DNA of 64,000 bases from Neelides folsomi (Eukaryota; Arthropoda; Collembola; Neelipleona; Neelidae): positions 186,001 to 250,000 of the forward strand of contig JAQGBZ010000006.1 in the NCBI GenBank assembly GCA_034687125.1. The letters are read 5' to 3'. Made by a program: the position numbers and the translations under genes. Below, piece after piece: positions 50,789 through 61,708 of this stretch; the stretch's first letter is position 1; every line of letters starts with the position of its first letter. The notes under the pieces are model-generated. The model had not been told where the DNA came from. It ran no database searches and saw only the letters and a program-made list of their open reading frames with translations.

Positions 50789-53261
50789 TTGAGTGACTGT
50801 CGACGTCGAGGACGACGAAAGATGACACAGATCAGAAGAGCGGAAGATGAGAAGTTGTGTGCTTTCGAGGACCGTCGAATCGAGCCGTAGAAAGAAGCCG
50901 AAAGATCCAATCAACGTCTTTGCCGCCTTTCTCACCGCTATACTCAAACTTTTAAATGCCGCTTACGTTCTCCCTCTATAAATTTTAGCGACAAAGGATA
51001 TATGAATATAAGAAGATTTCAGTTTTTAAATTTAATTGTAATTAAGTAATTATTCAGACATGATGAGAAAATAAATTAATATTATGAATATGATGCTGGT
51101 TGGTTCAATGCTATAGGATGTAATTCAAAACCAAAAATGTCAAGTATAGGAAAATCAATAAAGAGCATCTTATATGTATTTTGAACATTAATTTTTTTTA
51201 TTCAGTTTTCGTTGCATTAACTTTCTTAAATATAATTAAGTAACTAAATTATTCATTTTTTTAGTTTTTCATTTAAACATGTATATAATTTATACGTTAC
51301 GTTATACACAACACATGATTTTCTATTGCCTAATGTCCTAATCACTGATCAATGAAAGATTTGCCGAAACCCGCTTCACTTTTGTTTGACGATTAATGCT
51401 AATGCTAATGCTAATCAAAAGCTTAATCAAATAATTTTGCTTTGTAGTTGGCTAATACTCATATTTCTTATTTAAAATATTTTCTGTAATACAGTATGGA
51501 TATAAAACAATACCCAATGGTGCTTTGTCAGTTTTAGCTCGAATTTATTGTTTTTAAATCAATTTCGCCATCTACTCCATCAATTTAATTACCGATTAAA
51601 GGCATTTTAGGAAACTTTGATAATATTAATAAGAGTTAAATAATGAAGTTAACCCAAATTAAATGAAACTTAAAGTGCAATAATAACAATTTCTTTATTG
51701 TAATTTATTATATGATTTATTAAATAATTATATTTATGACTTTTAAATAAAATAACTTATTTTGGAATCCATTTACATTTTTTTATTTAAATAGACCATT
51801 CTTCATCTTTCTGCATTTCTCATAATTTAATGCTCCCTTCATAGCTGTACTTTTTTTATCTTTTGGGGGAGTTATTTATTTAATCGAACTGGACCTTTAC
51901 GAAATACTTCAACATCTTTTTGACTAATATGAACAAGTAAAAAGTTGAGACAAATATCGAAGAGTTTAAATTGAATATAAAGGCAAAGTATATAATATTA
52001 AATTCATATATAATATTATCATTTATATAAAAGAATTAAAAAGACACTTGTATTTTTAATAACCGCTCGAACAATATATAGAAAAGTCTCTTTATAACAA
52101 TACAGGATAAATAATTGAACATTATTTAATAATGTATTTTTCCTCAAGGACCATGTGCACTATGCACACGAGACGATTAAATGCAATTTTTTTTAAAAGC
52201 ATAGCTCAAATTTTTTCCCTAAATATTCTGCTTGAGTTGTTTGGATCTTTTATTAAATATTTCATTTTATAATATTTAATGATTTATTATACTTTTATGC
52301 ATGTAATGTATCATATATAGTAATAACTCTTTCTGGATCAGACACGCGTCTCCAGAATTGAAAATTCAGTTCTTTTCCGTCATTTCGGGGATACCGAGAA
52401 TGAGCTTCAACAATAAATCTAAAATATATACACATCAAGGATCGTATCGTATTTGTATTGTTTAATTAATGTAATTATTAATAATAGAACCTGGAAATAA
52501 TATTATGTTACAAGTACAATTCCACTAACATCTAAAATTACAAACTAATTAACAGTGTGTCTGTGATGTGCAGGCGAACTAAATGCCCTTTTTAACATTT
52601 ATTAATTAGGAAGGTAATTTTTGATGAAATATACTTTCTCTTTTATATCAAGGCACCATTTTAGTTTTAAAATTTCTCTCGTCATTCAAACATTTTTCTT
52701 GCGTTTATCGAAACTCTGTTATTAATGATTTACGTATAATATTTATCTGTCTGATCGAAATGTTCTAATTTTGGTCCAATCATATGTTTAATACACCCAT
52801 CCAAACTCCAACCACACCGCTAGCAATTTCCAAATCATCCAAAACCATGTTTGAGATAAAGAACGAATCGTTAAAATAATTCGCTCATAATTAACTCATT
52901 ATATGTCTTTCCTTTTGTATTTATTAAATTCAAATATTCAAATCAATTTAATTTAAAACTTTTAATCTTGCAAAAACTAAAATTTTTTTTTAAAAACTCC
53001 AAAACGGACCACAACCGCGATCCAAACTAAAAGGAAAGAGCCGCGAAGGGAATTAAATAATTAAACCTATTTCAATTAAAATCTATAATCTGCATAAACA
53101 TGACTTAAGAATTTGACATAAAACTTGAAAGAAACAATGTCTTAAAAGATGGTTGTTAAACGAATGAAATAAAAATTAAATTATGAGACATAAATTGACA
53201 AAAAAATTAGCTTAATAAAATTTTGGAATACTTTCCGCCTCTTGCCCGTGTGTGACATTGG
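50789..53261. other. Intergenic region, 2.5 kb, AT-rich
   Basis: Upstream of ASF1 and downstream of the probable MED26 gene, both on the minus strand. The first 200 bases should hold the ASF1 promoter. A triple GCTAAT run is at about 51398-51416. No exon, RNA gene or transposon ends were seen. Confidence 0.5.
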
Positions 53262-55480
53262 TCAGAAGTCGATGACAGTATAGGGAAAGATATGAAGTTC
53301 CTCACTGACTCTCACCATCTCATGCCACTCACGGAAGACTCCATCCATATCATAGTTCCCATTAAGTCCTTCTATGTGCTCCTCATGGAGTCGATCCACG
53401 GCCTCGGGAGGAACTTCAACAATCACTTTTTCCTCTTCTTTCTCCTCTTCCACCTGGTCAATTTCCATCAGAGTGACCGGAGACTTCCAACTGATTGCAA
53501 TCTGCTCAACAATGTTAGGTTTCTCTTCTGCTACGACTTCAGGTTCCAGAGGAGAGGTTGGATCTAGCGACTGGTAAAGAGACTCAGGTTGTAGCAATTC
53601 CTCCACTTCCTCTTCCTCCTCTTCCTCAGAATCCGAGTCGCCCCAGTCGATCAGACTCTTGGTTTTCTCCTTCTTAACTCTCGGCCTTTTCCGGACTATT
53701 GTTGTGGAGAAGAGGGAGGTCGGGACAGGGGTGAATGGGATTGTCCCGGTGTTCGGTTCAACTGCATTCATATTTCCCAATAATATTGAGCTTTTATTCT
53801 CAAGTGGGGCTGAAGGATGTTGGACATTTGGATTGTAAATCGACATTTTCCCTTCACCTCCGAGTGGTTCTTCCTCGGATCGCCAGAACCCGTCAAAATT
53901 TTTAAAGTTCTCCAGCGTGGATGCATCAATTGGTGGGAGTCTCGCGAGGATGTCCAGCTCACTCGCCCAAGCACGGCTCTCCCTCTCACTCTTCTCCCCA
54001 AGAGGAGGTTTGGAAGGAAGGACATTGCTGGGCTCCTTTTCCCTTAGAGCCTTTGTATGTTTGTGCCCTCCTTCTCCGTCCAACTCGTCCTCACCAGCCC
54101 TTTCCTCCCCGTTGGTTGCGATAGGAGTGTTGGGGTGAGGGGGAATTGGTCGCTTGCGCGGTCTCCCGCGACTCCTCGGCGGTGGGAGTTCGACAGGAAG
54201 GACCGAGGGAGACGGTGGGGGAGGATGACTTAAGGCTTCTGACGCTTCCTTCTCCATCTTTGACCGAAGTTCCTTTTGGGTTTTGAAGTAGGAGTCAATC
54301 ATCTCCGTTCGGATTAGCTTGTCCTCAGAGTCGAGAGAAGCATCTTGAGCGACGGACAGCCGAGCCATTTTCTCGCGACTCGGGGTGACCACATTTGTCT
54401 TCTCTGAGAAAGAGGATTGGACTTTGGGGGGTAAGGAACCGAAACGGCCTTCAGCCTTTGCTTTCGCAATCTGCTTCCGGAGCAGGTCAGCTAATAAACC
54501 AACAAATTAATATTGAATTGTTGAATATAATTCCGAAAATTATACACATTCAATTTAAAAAACATTCATTTATCAAATAACAAATAATCAACTAACGTTA
54601 AACAAATAATTTTATTTTGAAATTGTGTTAACTATTTATAATTTATTACTATTTATAATTTATTAACATTAAATGTTAGTGCCAATTGCCAATTCATTAT
54701 AAATTCTATTGCATAAATATTTTAGATAATTGTTTTTCAAATGATAATGGAAATAGACGTGTAATGTAAGTGTCAATCACCTTCAGCATATGTATCATTT
54801 GATTCTCTCCTCCGTCTCTTTCTTGGTTTCGGAGGAGTGACGGCTTTTGGCGGTGGTTCAGGGACAGGACAGCCACCATGACCACTCGTTGCCGAGTTTT
54901 CCCCAGGCTGAAATGTCGTGACAAGACAGATTGGTCAAAAAGAGAAGCAGACAGAAGAAAGAAGTAGGAGACAGTTCATAATCCCAAATTTCCCACCTGA
55001 TCATCGTTGGTGGGGTTTAGGCGCTCAGCCTCGTTCTCGTCCCCGTCGGCGGTGGGTTCTTCGCCCAACTCGGCATCATTTCCCCCGATCCCTTCGACCT
55101 ATAAAAAACCTCATTAAAATCTCTTTACTCCCTTCTACTCTCAATTAGCCAAAAATCTCCGGTGAAAAATCAGCCCGAGCTGTTGGGGGGTTGTCTCGTG
55201 AGGGTGTGCAGGAGTGGAAGAGTGTATGGAGGCGGCCTTTACAGCGCCCTAACTGGGTCAAGGGTCGGGGCGTCGGGTCGAGGGGTGGGTCAGGGCTTAC
55301 GGGGTGGTCGGGCGGGGTGCCATTGAGGACGGCGGGTATGTGGGTGAGCGGGGGCCGCTGCATTCGGGCGGCCGGTGCCAGGGTCCCAACTCCCTCGCCC
55401 TCCCTCTCCTGATGGCGGACTTGGACTGGGGAGGCGAGAGGCGGCTCTGCATCTCGCACCCACGGATACGCTGACACACA
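53262..55480 (-). CDS. MED26: Probable Mediator complex subunit 26, 5' end not identified
   Basis: Exons 55480-55301, 55098-54997, 54907-54781 and 54490-53262; phases 0, 0 and 1 match and give 545 codons, all open. The C-terminus (DRLHEEHIEGLNGNYDMDG, EWHE, ELHIFPYTVIDF) resembles from memory the conserved MED26 C-terminal domain (NG...DWT...LNILPYV), which docks the protein on the Mediator core. The middle has basic nuclear-type stretches (PRKRRRR, SRGRPRKRP), an acidic run with seven Glu (SEEEEEEEVEE) and DILARLPPID. In other species MED26 begins with a TFIIS N-terminal helical domain; none is visible upstream, where ISCA1 begins on the other strand. The first exon listed is GC-rich and the least certain. 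The start codon is unknown. Confidence 0.55.
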
Positions 55481-55818
55481 CTGAGAAATCACACTAGGAA
55501 AGATTTCCGTCCTCGCCGGCCCCCACCCGACCCATGCGCAGGAAATCCCTTCCACACCCCTCCACGCACCCTCACCACACTCACCACCCCGCCCACCCCT
55601 CCACCCTTCCACCCCTCAACCCCTAAACATTCCCCTGAGTGCAAATCACAAGATCCTGGCTCGTACAAACACCGATGCCGGGAACCACGAGATTCTCGAA
55701 CGAATATTATCTCTATCTATCTTTCTATCTCGATCACTTGAATCTTCATTGAAATTGAAGATTATTCGCTGAGATCTGATCTGTGATCAGACTCTTTAAA
55801 TTGGAGAGCTAAAGATTA
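55481..55818. promoter_or_regulatory. Region between probable MED26 and ISCA1, likely bidirectional promoter
   Basis: 338 bases separate the first MED26 exon found from the ISCA1 ATG. The side next to MED26 (55490-55630) is a C-rich, pyrimidine-biased tract on the plus strand with repeated CCACCCC/CCACCC; the ISCA1 side is AT-rich. Missing 5' UTR or N-terminal sequence of MED26 may also be here. Confidence 0.4.
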
Positions 55819-56545
55819 ATGTGGAGTACCGTATTTAAAAGATGTTGGAGCAGCAATGTCATTGGGAATGCTACTGTCAGGACAGTCAAAGGCAAACGTC
55901 TGATTCCGACTAGAGCTGCACTGACTCTGGTAAATTTGACTAAAATTCAAACGAATAATTATAATACATGATGAAATGATAAATATTTAAATGAATTATA
56001 CGATAATGATCAAGTTTTAATTTACTTTCATAGACACCTTCAGCAGTTGGAAGAATTAAAAAGCTTTTAGACGGAAAGACTGAATATGTAAGTGGAAAGA
56101 CTTGACGTTGACATTACTGACAAAGTTTAGTTGTATGAAAAGGAGGGATTTAAATAAGTTAAGTAAAATGATAATTTGTTAAAACCAGGTTGGATTAAAA
56201 ATCGGTGTGAGAACGAGAGGATGCAACGGGCTGAGTTATACTTTAGAATACGCTAGTAAAAAGACCCCGATGGATGAAGTAGTTGTGCAAGATGGTATAT
56301 TAATTAATTTAAACATTTTTATTATTATGTGTTAAATTATTTTATATGGCTTTACTGTATTTAATATTTCTAAAGTTTAATTAATTTTGATTTTAGGCGT
56401 TACGGTTTTAATTGATCAAAAGGCTCAATTAACTTTACTTGGTACAGAGATGGATTTCGTCGAGTCTGATCTCTCAACTGAATTCGTCTTCAACAATCCT
56501 AACATCAAAGGGACATGTGGATGTGGAGAATCTTTCTCTATTTAA
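55819..56545 (+). CDS. ISCA1: Mitochondrial iron-sulfur cluster assembly protein ISCA1, 139 aa
   Basis: Exons 55819-55929, 56035-56088, 56189-56294 and 56397-56545; phases match, stop TAA. The A-type carrier helps make [4Fe-4S] clusters for mitochondrial enzymes together with ISCA2 and IBA57. The N-terminus (MWSTVFKRCWSS) is short, basic and hydroxylated without acidic residues, as in a mitochondrial targeting peptide. The core has GVRTRGCNGLSYTLEY with the first ligand Cys and FVFNNPNIKGTCGCGESF with the CxC pair, the three conserved Cys of the family. Length is close to human ISCA1 (129). The ATG chosen is the first in the exon and gives the expected presequence. Confidence 0.95.
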
Positions 56546-56708
56546 TTACATGCATATGTATCGCCAAAAGTCATCGAGTCATCACAAATAAGCAAAACAT
56601 AGTCAATATTATAAAACATGTAAACTTTATTCTGTAAATTACAAGACGTATTTTATAACTACTCTATTGTTATCCTTCATTCATACAATGTTTAAGATTG
56701 TTAAAGAT

Positions 56709-56714
56709 AATAAA
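56709..56714 (+). terminator. Candidate poly(A) signal of ISCA1
   Basis: AATAAA about 160 bases after the ISCA1 stop. Chance occurrence in AT-rich DNA is possible. Confidence 0.35.
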
Positions 56715-57038
56715 AAATTACACTAATAAAAAAATAAAAGAGTAAATCTACATGTTTTTTGGGTTAATTTAACATAAATTATAAACCATTTTTATACCTT
56801 TAACTTGCTCACCATTTTAATAAAAAAATTTAACATTGCCTGGATTTTATCCTTGAAACTACATATTTTTTTATCTTCGTTAATAATAAATTAATCTAAA
56901 CTATAATATTTATAAATATTTGAATTTTTGAATTTTAAAAATTAATTATATTTACTATACATCATCTCACCAAAGTATGTAAATGTATTTAATAAATTAT
57001 AGTGTGAATTATAACCTGAATAATATAAATATAAAAAG

Positions 57039-60000
57039 TTAATCCTCTCCGAATTCGTCGACTTCTTCGTGTCCTTCATCTTCATCTACAAAAGAAATAT
57101 TTAAAAATTAGTTTTAATTCCTTTATTTATTAATTTGTTGATTTTACCAATTGCTTGCTTCTTTCTTGTGTATGCTCTTTTGGCTAATGGTGGTGGGTTA
57201 TCGGATTCTCCATGCATGAGGGAATTCCTGTACGAATACAATGGCTGCCAATGGGCTCCTTGACTTGATGGCGTAGCTGACCCAACACGTTGGTCAAGAT
57301 ATTGCAACACGACTCGTTTGTCTTGCTTGAGAAGTTTATTGGTAAATTCTGAGAGAATTTCGAGGAAAGCGAGGTTCGGCGGAGGACCAGTTGGATCATT
57401 GGGATTTTCAAGTGGATTTACTGAAAAGAGAATTCCTTCTCTGTGAAGAGCAGTAATTGCATCTCGATTCCGAACAGCGTCGAGTCCAAATGAGAGGGCA
57501 AATCTCTTAGCCAAATCCTATGTAAAATATACATTGTGTTATAAAATTTTATTTATTAAACTTTACAAATAGTTCGTATAAATAATAAGTTATTTGTCAA
57601 TTAATTAAAAATACCAAGTTTTAGTAAATTATTTAAATTCATACCTTGAGAGCAATGAAATCGTCTTGCTGCCGATCCACCATCCAATTGCTGACTTTGG
57701 GCAAATCGTTGTACAAAGTAGTAAGGCTTACTACCATGGTCAATGCACAATTGACTTTATTGATCTCTCTCGCCTTCCCAAGTGTTGCTTTGATTATGTC
57801 TCCGTAATCATTGTAATTCTATAAGAAGGAATATTATTTTGCAATACTTACAACTTACATGGATGGAATTTTTAACATTAGTCTAGCTTTATTAAAAGAT
57901 GGTTTTAATTTAACCATATTGAATTTTTTTTTATTTACCTTCACATAGTATTTGAAGACATCGGAGGCTGCACTCGTTGGCATTACGTTGTACACAACTA
58001 GTTTGCAAAACTGAGCCAAAAAGCTTCTCATTTTATGCAACACTTCGATTTTGGCATGCTCGTCTGGATCATCGGCTAAAAATATTATAAAATAAGAATT
58101 AATAAATTGATCGTCTTAAATTTATAAATTATAACAGAAGTGTTCATTGTAATTAAAAAAAATTTTACCATCTCTGTCGTCTGAAAAAACATTCGCTTGC
58201 ATGAAATTATTGAGGAGTCTTTGCAATTCGAGAGTAGGATTAAAAACAAGAGTTTCCATCCATTTTTGAGTTGCGAGTTGCTCGCAGAAAACAATCAGAG
58301 CATCGCATATTGATGTGTATGCCTCCTCTTGGAAATTTCCTTCGTGGGAAAGCCTGGAACCAGCGGCGAGAATCGTCTTCATAGCGTCCATATAATCATG
58401 AAGCTTCCTTCGAAGTCTTGGAACATCGTCTGTCCCAATCACACCAGCATCACCCTTTTCTTGAATGTTTTTCAGATCCCAGAGAAGTGTGAAATAACAT
58501 GCAGAAATTGCACTTTTTACAGCCTACACATGAAATTAAATTAGGTCAAGTTTAAATACAATTTGTGATCAAATCGATGAATTAAATATTATTTGTAATT
58601 GAGATTAAATTTACATCAGGATGATAAGTTGGTTGTCCGCCTTCACAAGTAGTTTTGATAATTCTGAATAATTTATCCCAAATATCTGACTTGTCAAATG
58701 AATGACATCCAGCAAAAATGGAGATTTTTCTCAAGTTCATCGTGAGGTTGTATACTTCGTCTTCATCTGGTTCAGTATCCTTATTTATAAAAATTGTGTT
58801 AATTAACATAAAATTATTTGTATTTTGCGTTAGAATTAAAAATTAAGTTTATTACTTCTTCGCAAGCAGATTCTTCAAATGCGTCAATCGCGTCCGTAAC
58901 TTTATTCCAGATGGAATCGAGAACATTCATCAATGCAACTTCAGTTCGACTTGATTTCCTGGCATCATCACAACAGATCACTTCAAGTGTTTTTGCAGCC
59001 ATTTCCAGTACTTCTGTTTCTGTGTGAAGTTCAGCAATTTCTCTGATAAGTTCAAGAAGTTGCTCAAGTGCCTTTTCTTGTCTTGAAGTCGTATAAATTT
59101 CCAGGTCGAAGAATTGAGGCAAAGCGAGCAAATTAATCACCTAAAAATAATGAAGTGTTATTATTTAAAATTGTAAATAATTGCCATCAGTAAATTAATT
59201 ATAATTAATTAAAAGGTCAATTTACCTTCTCAGAATCAGCCCTGTATTTTTTGAGAAGTTGAGGAAGTGATGGAATAAAATGTTCAGTAAGTCGCAATTT
59301 GTCGTCCGACACTTGTTTGAGTTCTTTAGCTGAGAGAATCTTCCTTGTTGGTCCACGACCAATTGGAGGTTCCCCAGACGCACATTGCTTCACTGCACAA
59401 ACCATAATTTCAATCAAGCTTGTCTCTTGCTTGTTATCCAAAGCTTCTTCATTTGGCCCAGGTTCTTCAAGGAGCAAATCCGTCATCGTCTCCCAATCCT
59501 TCATCATGGGATTTGATTCGATGAGCGAATCGACCAAATAGGCTCCATGTTCATGGAGTTCAGATTCAATGAAAAATTGAACAAGATCTCTAATAAGAGG
59601 AGCATTCGCTTGCCGTTGTTTTCCTCTCCTCGTCTTCACCTGAAAATAATTTAATTAATTAATTAATTGTAAATTATGAAGCAGAAAGCAGATAGTTAAA
59701 TAAATTAGTCTTATAAACAATTAAATTAAACTTACATTTTCAACTAAACTTTCATCAACAACAAAAAGTCGCTCATTTAAAAATTCCCCAGCCGCTTGGG
59801 CCACTGCACGATGACTTGAATATACGAGCTCGTACACAAGTTCACAGTCCTTATCGTTCAAAATCTCCCTATGGTATTTATGAATGGAAATAACAAGCTT
59901 CACAGCCTGCACAGCAACATCATACTCTTTGTCCAAAGTCATGGCCACAATGCGATCCTTGAACTTGGAAGTGAAAAGCTCCAACTTCCCTTTCAGCTCT

Positions 60001-61708
60001 TCGGTGGAATAAAGGGGTTGCAGTGCTTGGAGACATTTCAATCGCACTTCCCCAACTTTGTCGTGAAGGGTCCACCCAATGTATTTTAAATACGAGTCAT
60101 CGAGGAAATTGGAATGAAACTTCTTCATCCAAACCCCAATCTCGCTCATACAAATGGATCTGATTTCGGGCAAGGTGTCTCGGTAGCGATGGACGAAAAC
60201 AGATTTGAACATGTAAGTCAACATATTTTTGATCTCGTCCATGTTCTCTTCCAATTCTTGCCGTTTGGTCAAGAGAAGTTCAAGTCTTTCAGATGCTCGC
60301 TTTGCTCCACCTTTCTGTCTTTCGGCATCGTACTGTCGTTGAGTGTTGTCGTGGTTGATGGAAACGGTCAAGGCGACATCAACTAAAGCAGTCATCAACT
60401 TCATTGCTAAAAATAATTAATCAATGATTACTATTTCTGTTAGCATAAATTATTTTATTTTAACAATAAAATGTTTAAAAAATTAATTGAGTGTATCATA
60501 CCTGCAAGAGTAGCTGTATGGCGAAATGCTCGAACTTGCGAATCAGAAAGACCAGTAAGAAGAGAAATTACATTGTCCATGAGATACTGGTCGTAGATGA
60601 TCGAATATTGGCATTGTTTCACGAGAGTTTGGACAAAGTCGCAAAAATTCCCTCGGAATTTCTTCCATTGCTGACCACTCATCACTAGAGGATATTCACC
60701 ACTTTCCTAAAAGTTAAATCAATTTATTTGTGAAATTAATTGAGTTAATTAATTAAATAAAGTTAACTTTGAATTCTATTTATAAGTAAGCTTATTTACC
60801 TCGTCGAACTCTTCTGTCATCTTTCTAATTATATGCGGATGTTCCATAGTCTTTTGCATTTCGGGTGAAATTCTTCCTTTGCATCCAGAGGCACTCACAA
60901 AGAATTGGATGAGTCGAAGAAGGGTCAAGTCTTTATTCAGCTTATAATCTTCAATCCAATCGTCCACAAGTTGCTAAAATAATTTGACATTTAAATTATA
61001 TACGATGATGAATTTTTTATATTATAGAAATAATTCGTTTTTGTGTAAAAAAATTTACCTGAATTGGCCGATTAGAAATAATTGCTTGATAGATCGAATC
61101 GTCTTCATCTCCAGTAGCTTCAGTTGTTGCTGCTTTTCGTCCACGGCCTCGACCTCCTCCCCTTTTAGGAGGAGAAGAATGAATTGAATCTTCAGGCGAA
61201 CTTGCTCGTCCTCCTCCACGACCTTTAATTTTATAATTTTACAACATTATTTAAACTTTACAAGATATATTGAGATAGATAAGATAAATAATTGCGATCA
61301 TATAAATTACCTCTCCCTCTTGGGATTCTTCCACCACGACCTCGTCCTCTTCCACGGGACGTTGACGGAGTCGGAAGAGGATCGCTCAAATAAGAACTGT
61401 TAAATGAGTGCGGCTGGAAAGTTGGATCAAATGAAGCAACAGTTGTGGGCTCAGCATCATATTCATTGAACACATCATTCCTAAATTGATAATAATATAA
61501 AACTTCATTGAATCCTAATATTAATTAACAGAAATACCTTTATAATAATTAAAATATAAAAAACTAATCAAGAAACATACTCGCTGAATAAAGTGTCATT
61601 CCCTTCATTTCCAGATTCTTCCGGTTGATTCGGCGTCATCGGATTATCGTATTCTGGAGGAGGATCGTCCATTCGGATCCTCTTCCCTCCCGTTCTTCGG
61701 AGCATCAT
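57039..61708 (-). CDS. STAG: Cohesin subunit SA (STAG/stromalin), 1152 aa, 14 exons
   Basis: Exons 61708-61581, 61480-61311, 61222-61059, 60973-60800, 60706-60502, 60406-59736, 59639-59226, 59140-58856, 58779-58615, 58523-58169, 58075-57939, 57818-57645, 57517-57148 and 57085-57039; all phases match. The protein is a HEAT-repeat scaffold that binds the RAD21 kleisin and helps cohesin entrap DNA. The N-terminus (about 55-125) is RG/RGG-rich ([18 protein letters not shown]) before DDWIEDYK. Highly conserved blocks are [37 protein letters not shown] and the stromalin domain at about 352-437 ([52 protein letters not shown]). The acidic C-terminus ends VDEFGED. It is about 80-100 residues shorter than human SA1/SA2. 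Whether other STAG copies exist in the genome is unknown. Confidence 0.96.
59651..59668. repeat. AATT tandem repeat in a STAG intron
   Basis: Four to five units of TTAA/AATT directly upstream of STAG exon 7 on the minus strand, in the short intron between exons 6 and 7. Confidence 0.8.

Noticed and set aside
55145-55612. 155-codon minus-strand ORF read as one protein
   Set aside because: Only 55480-55301 has splice sites that fit the downstream exons; the rest reads through an intron and a C-rich tract into low-complexity Gly/Trp sequence.
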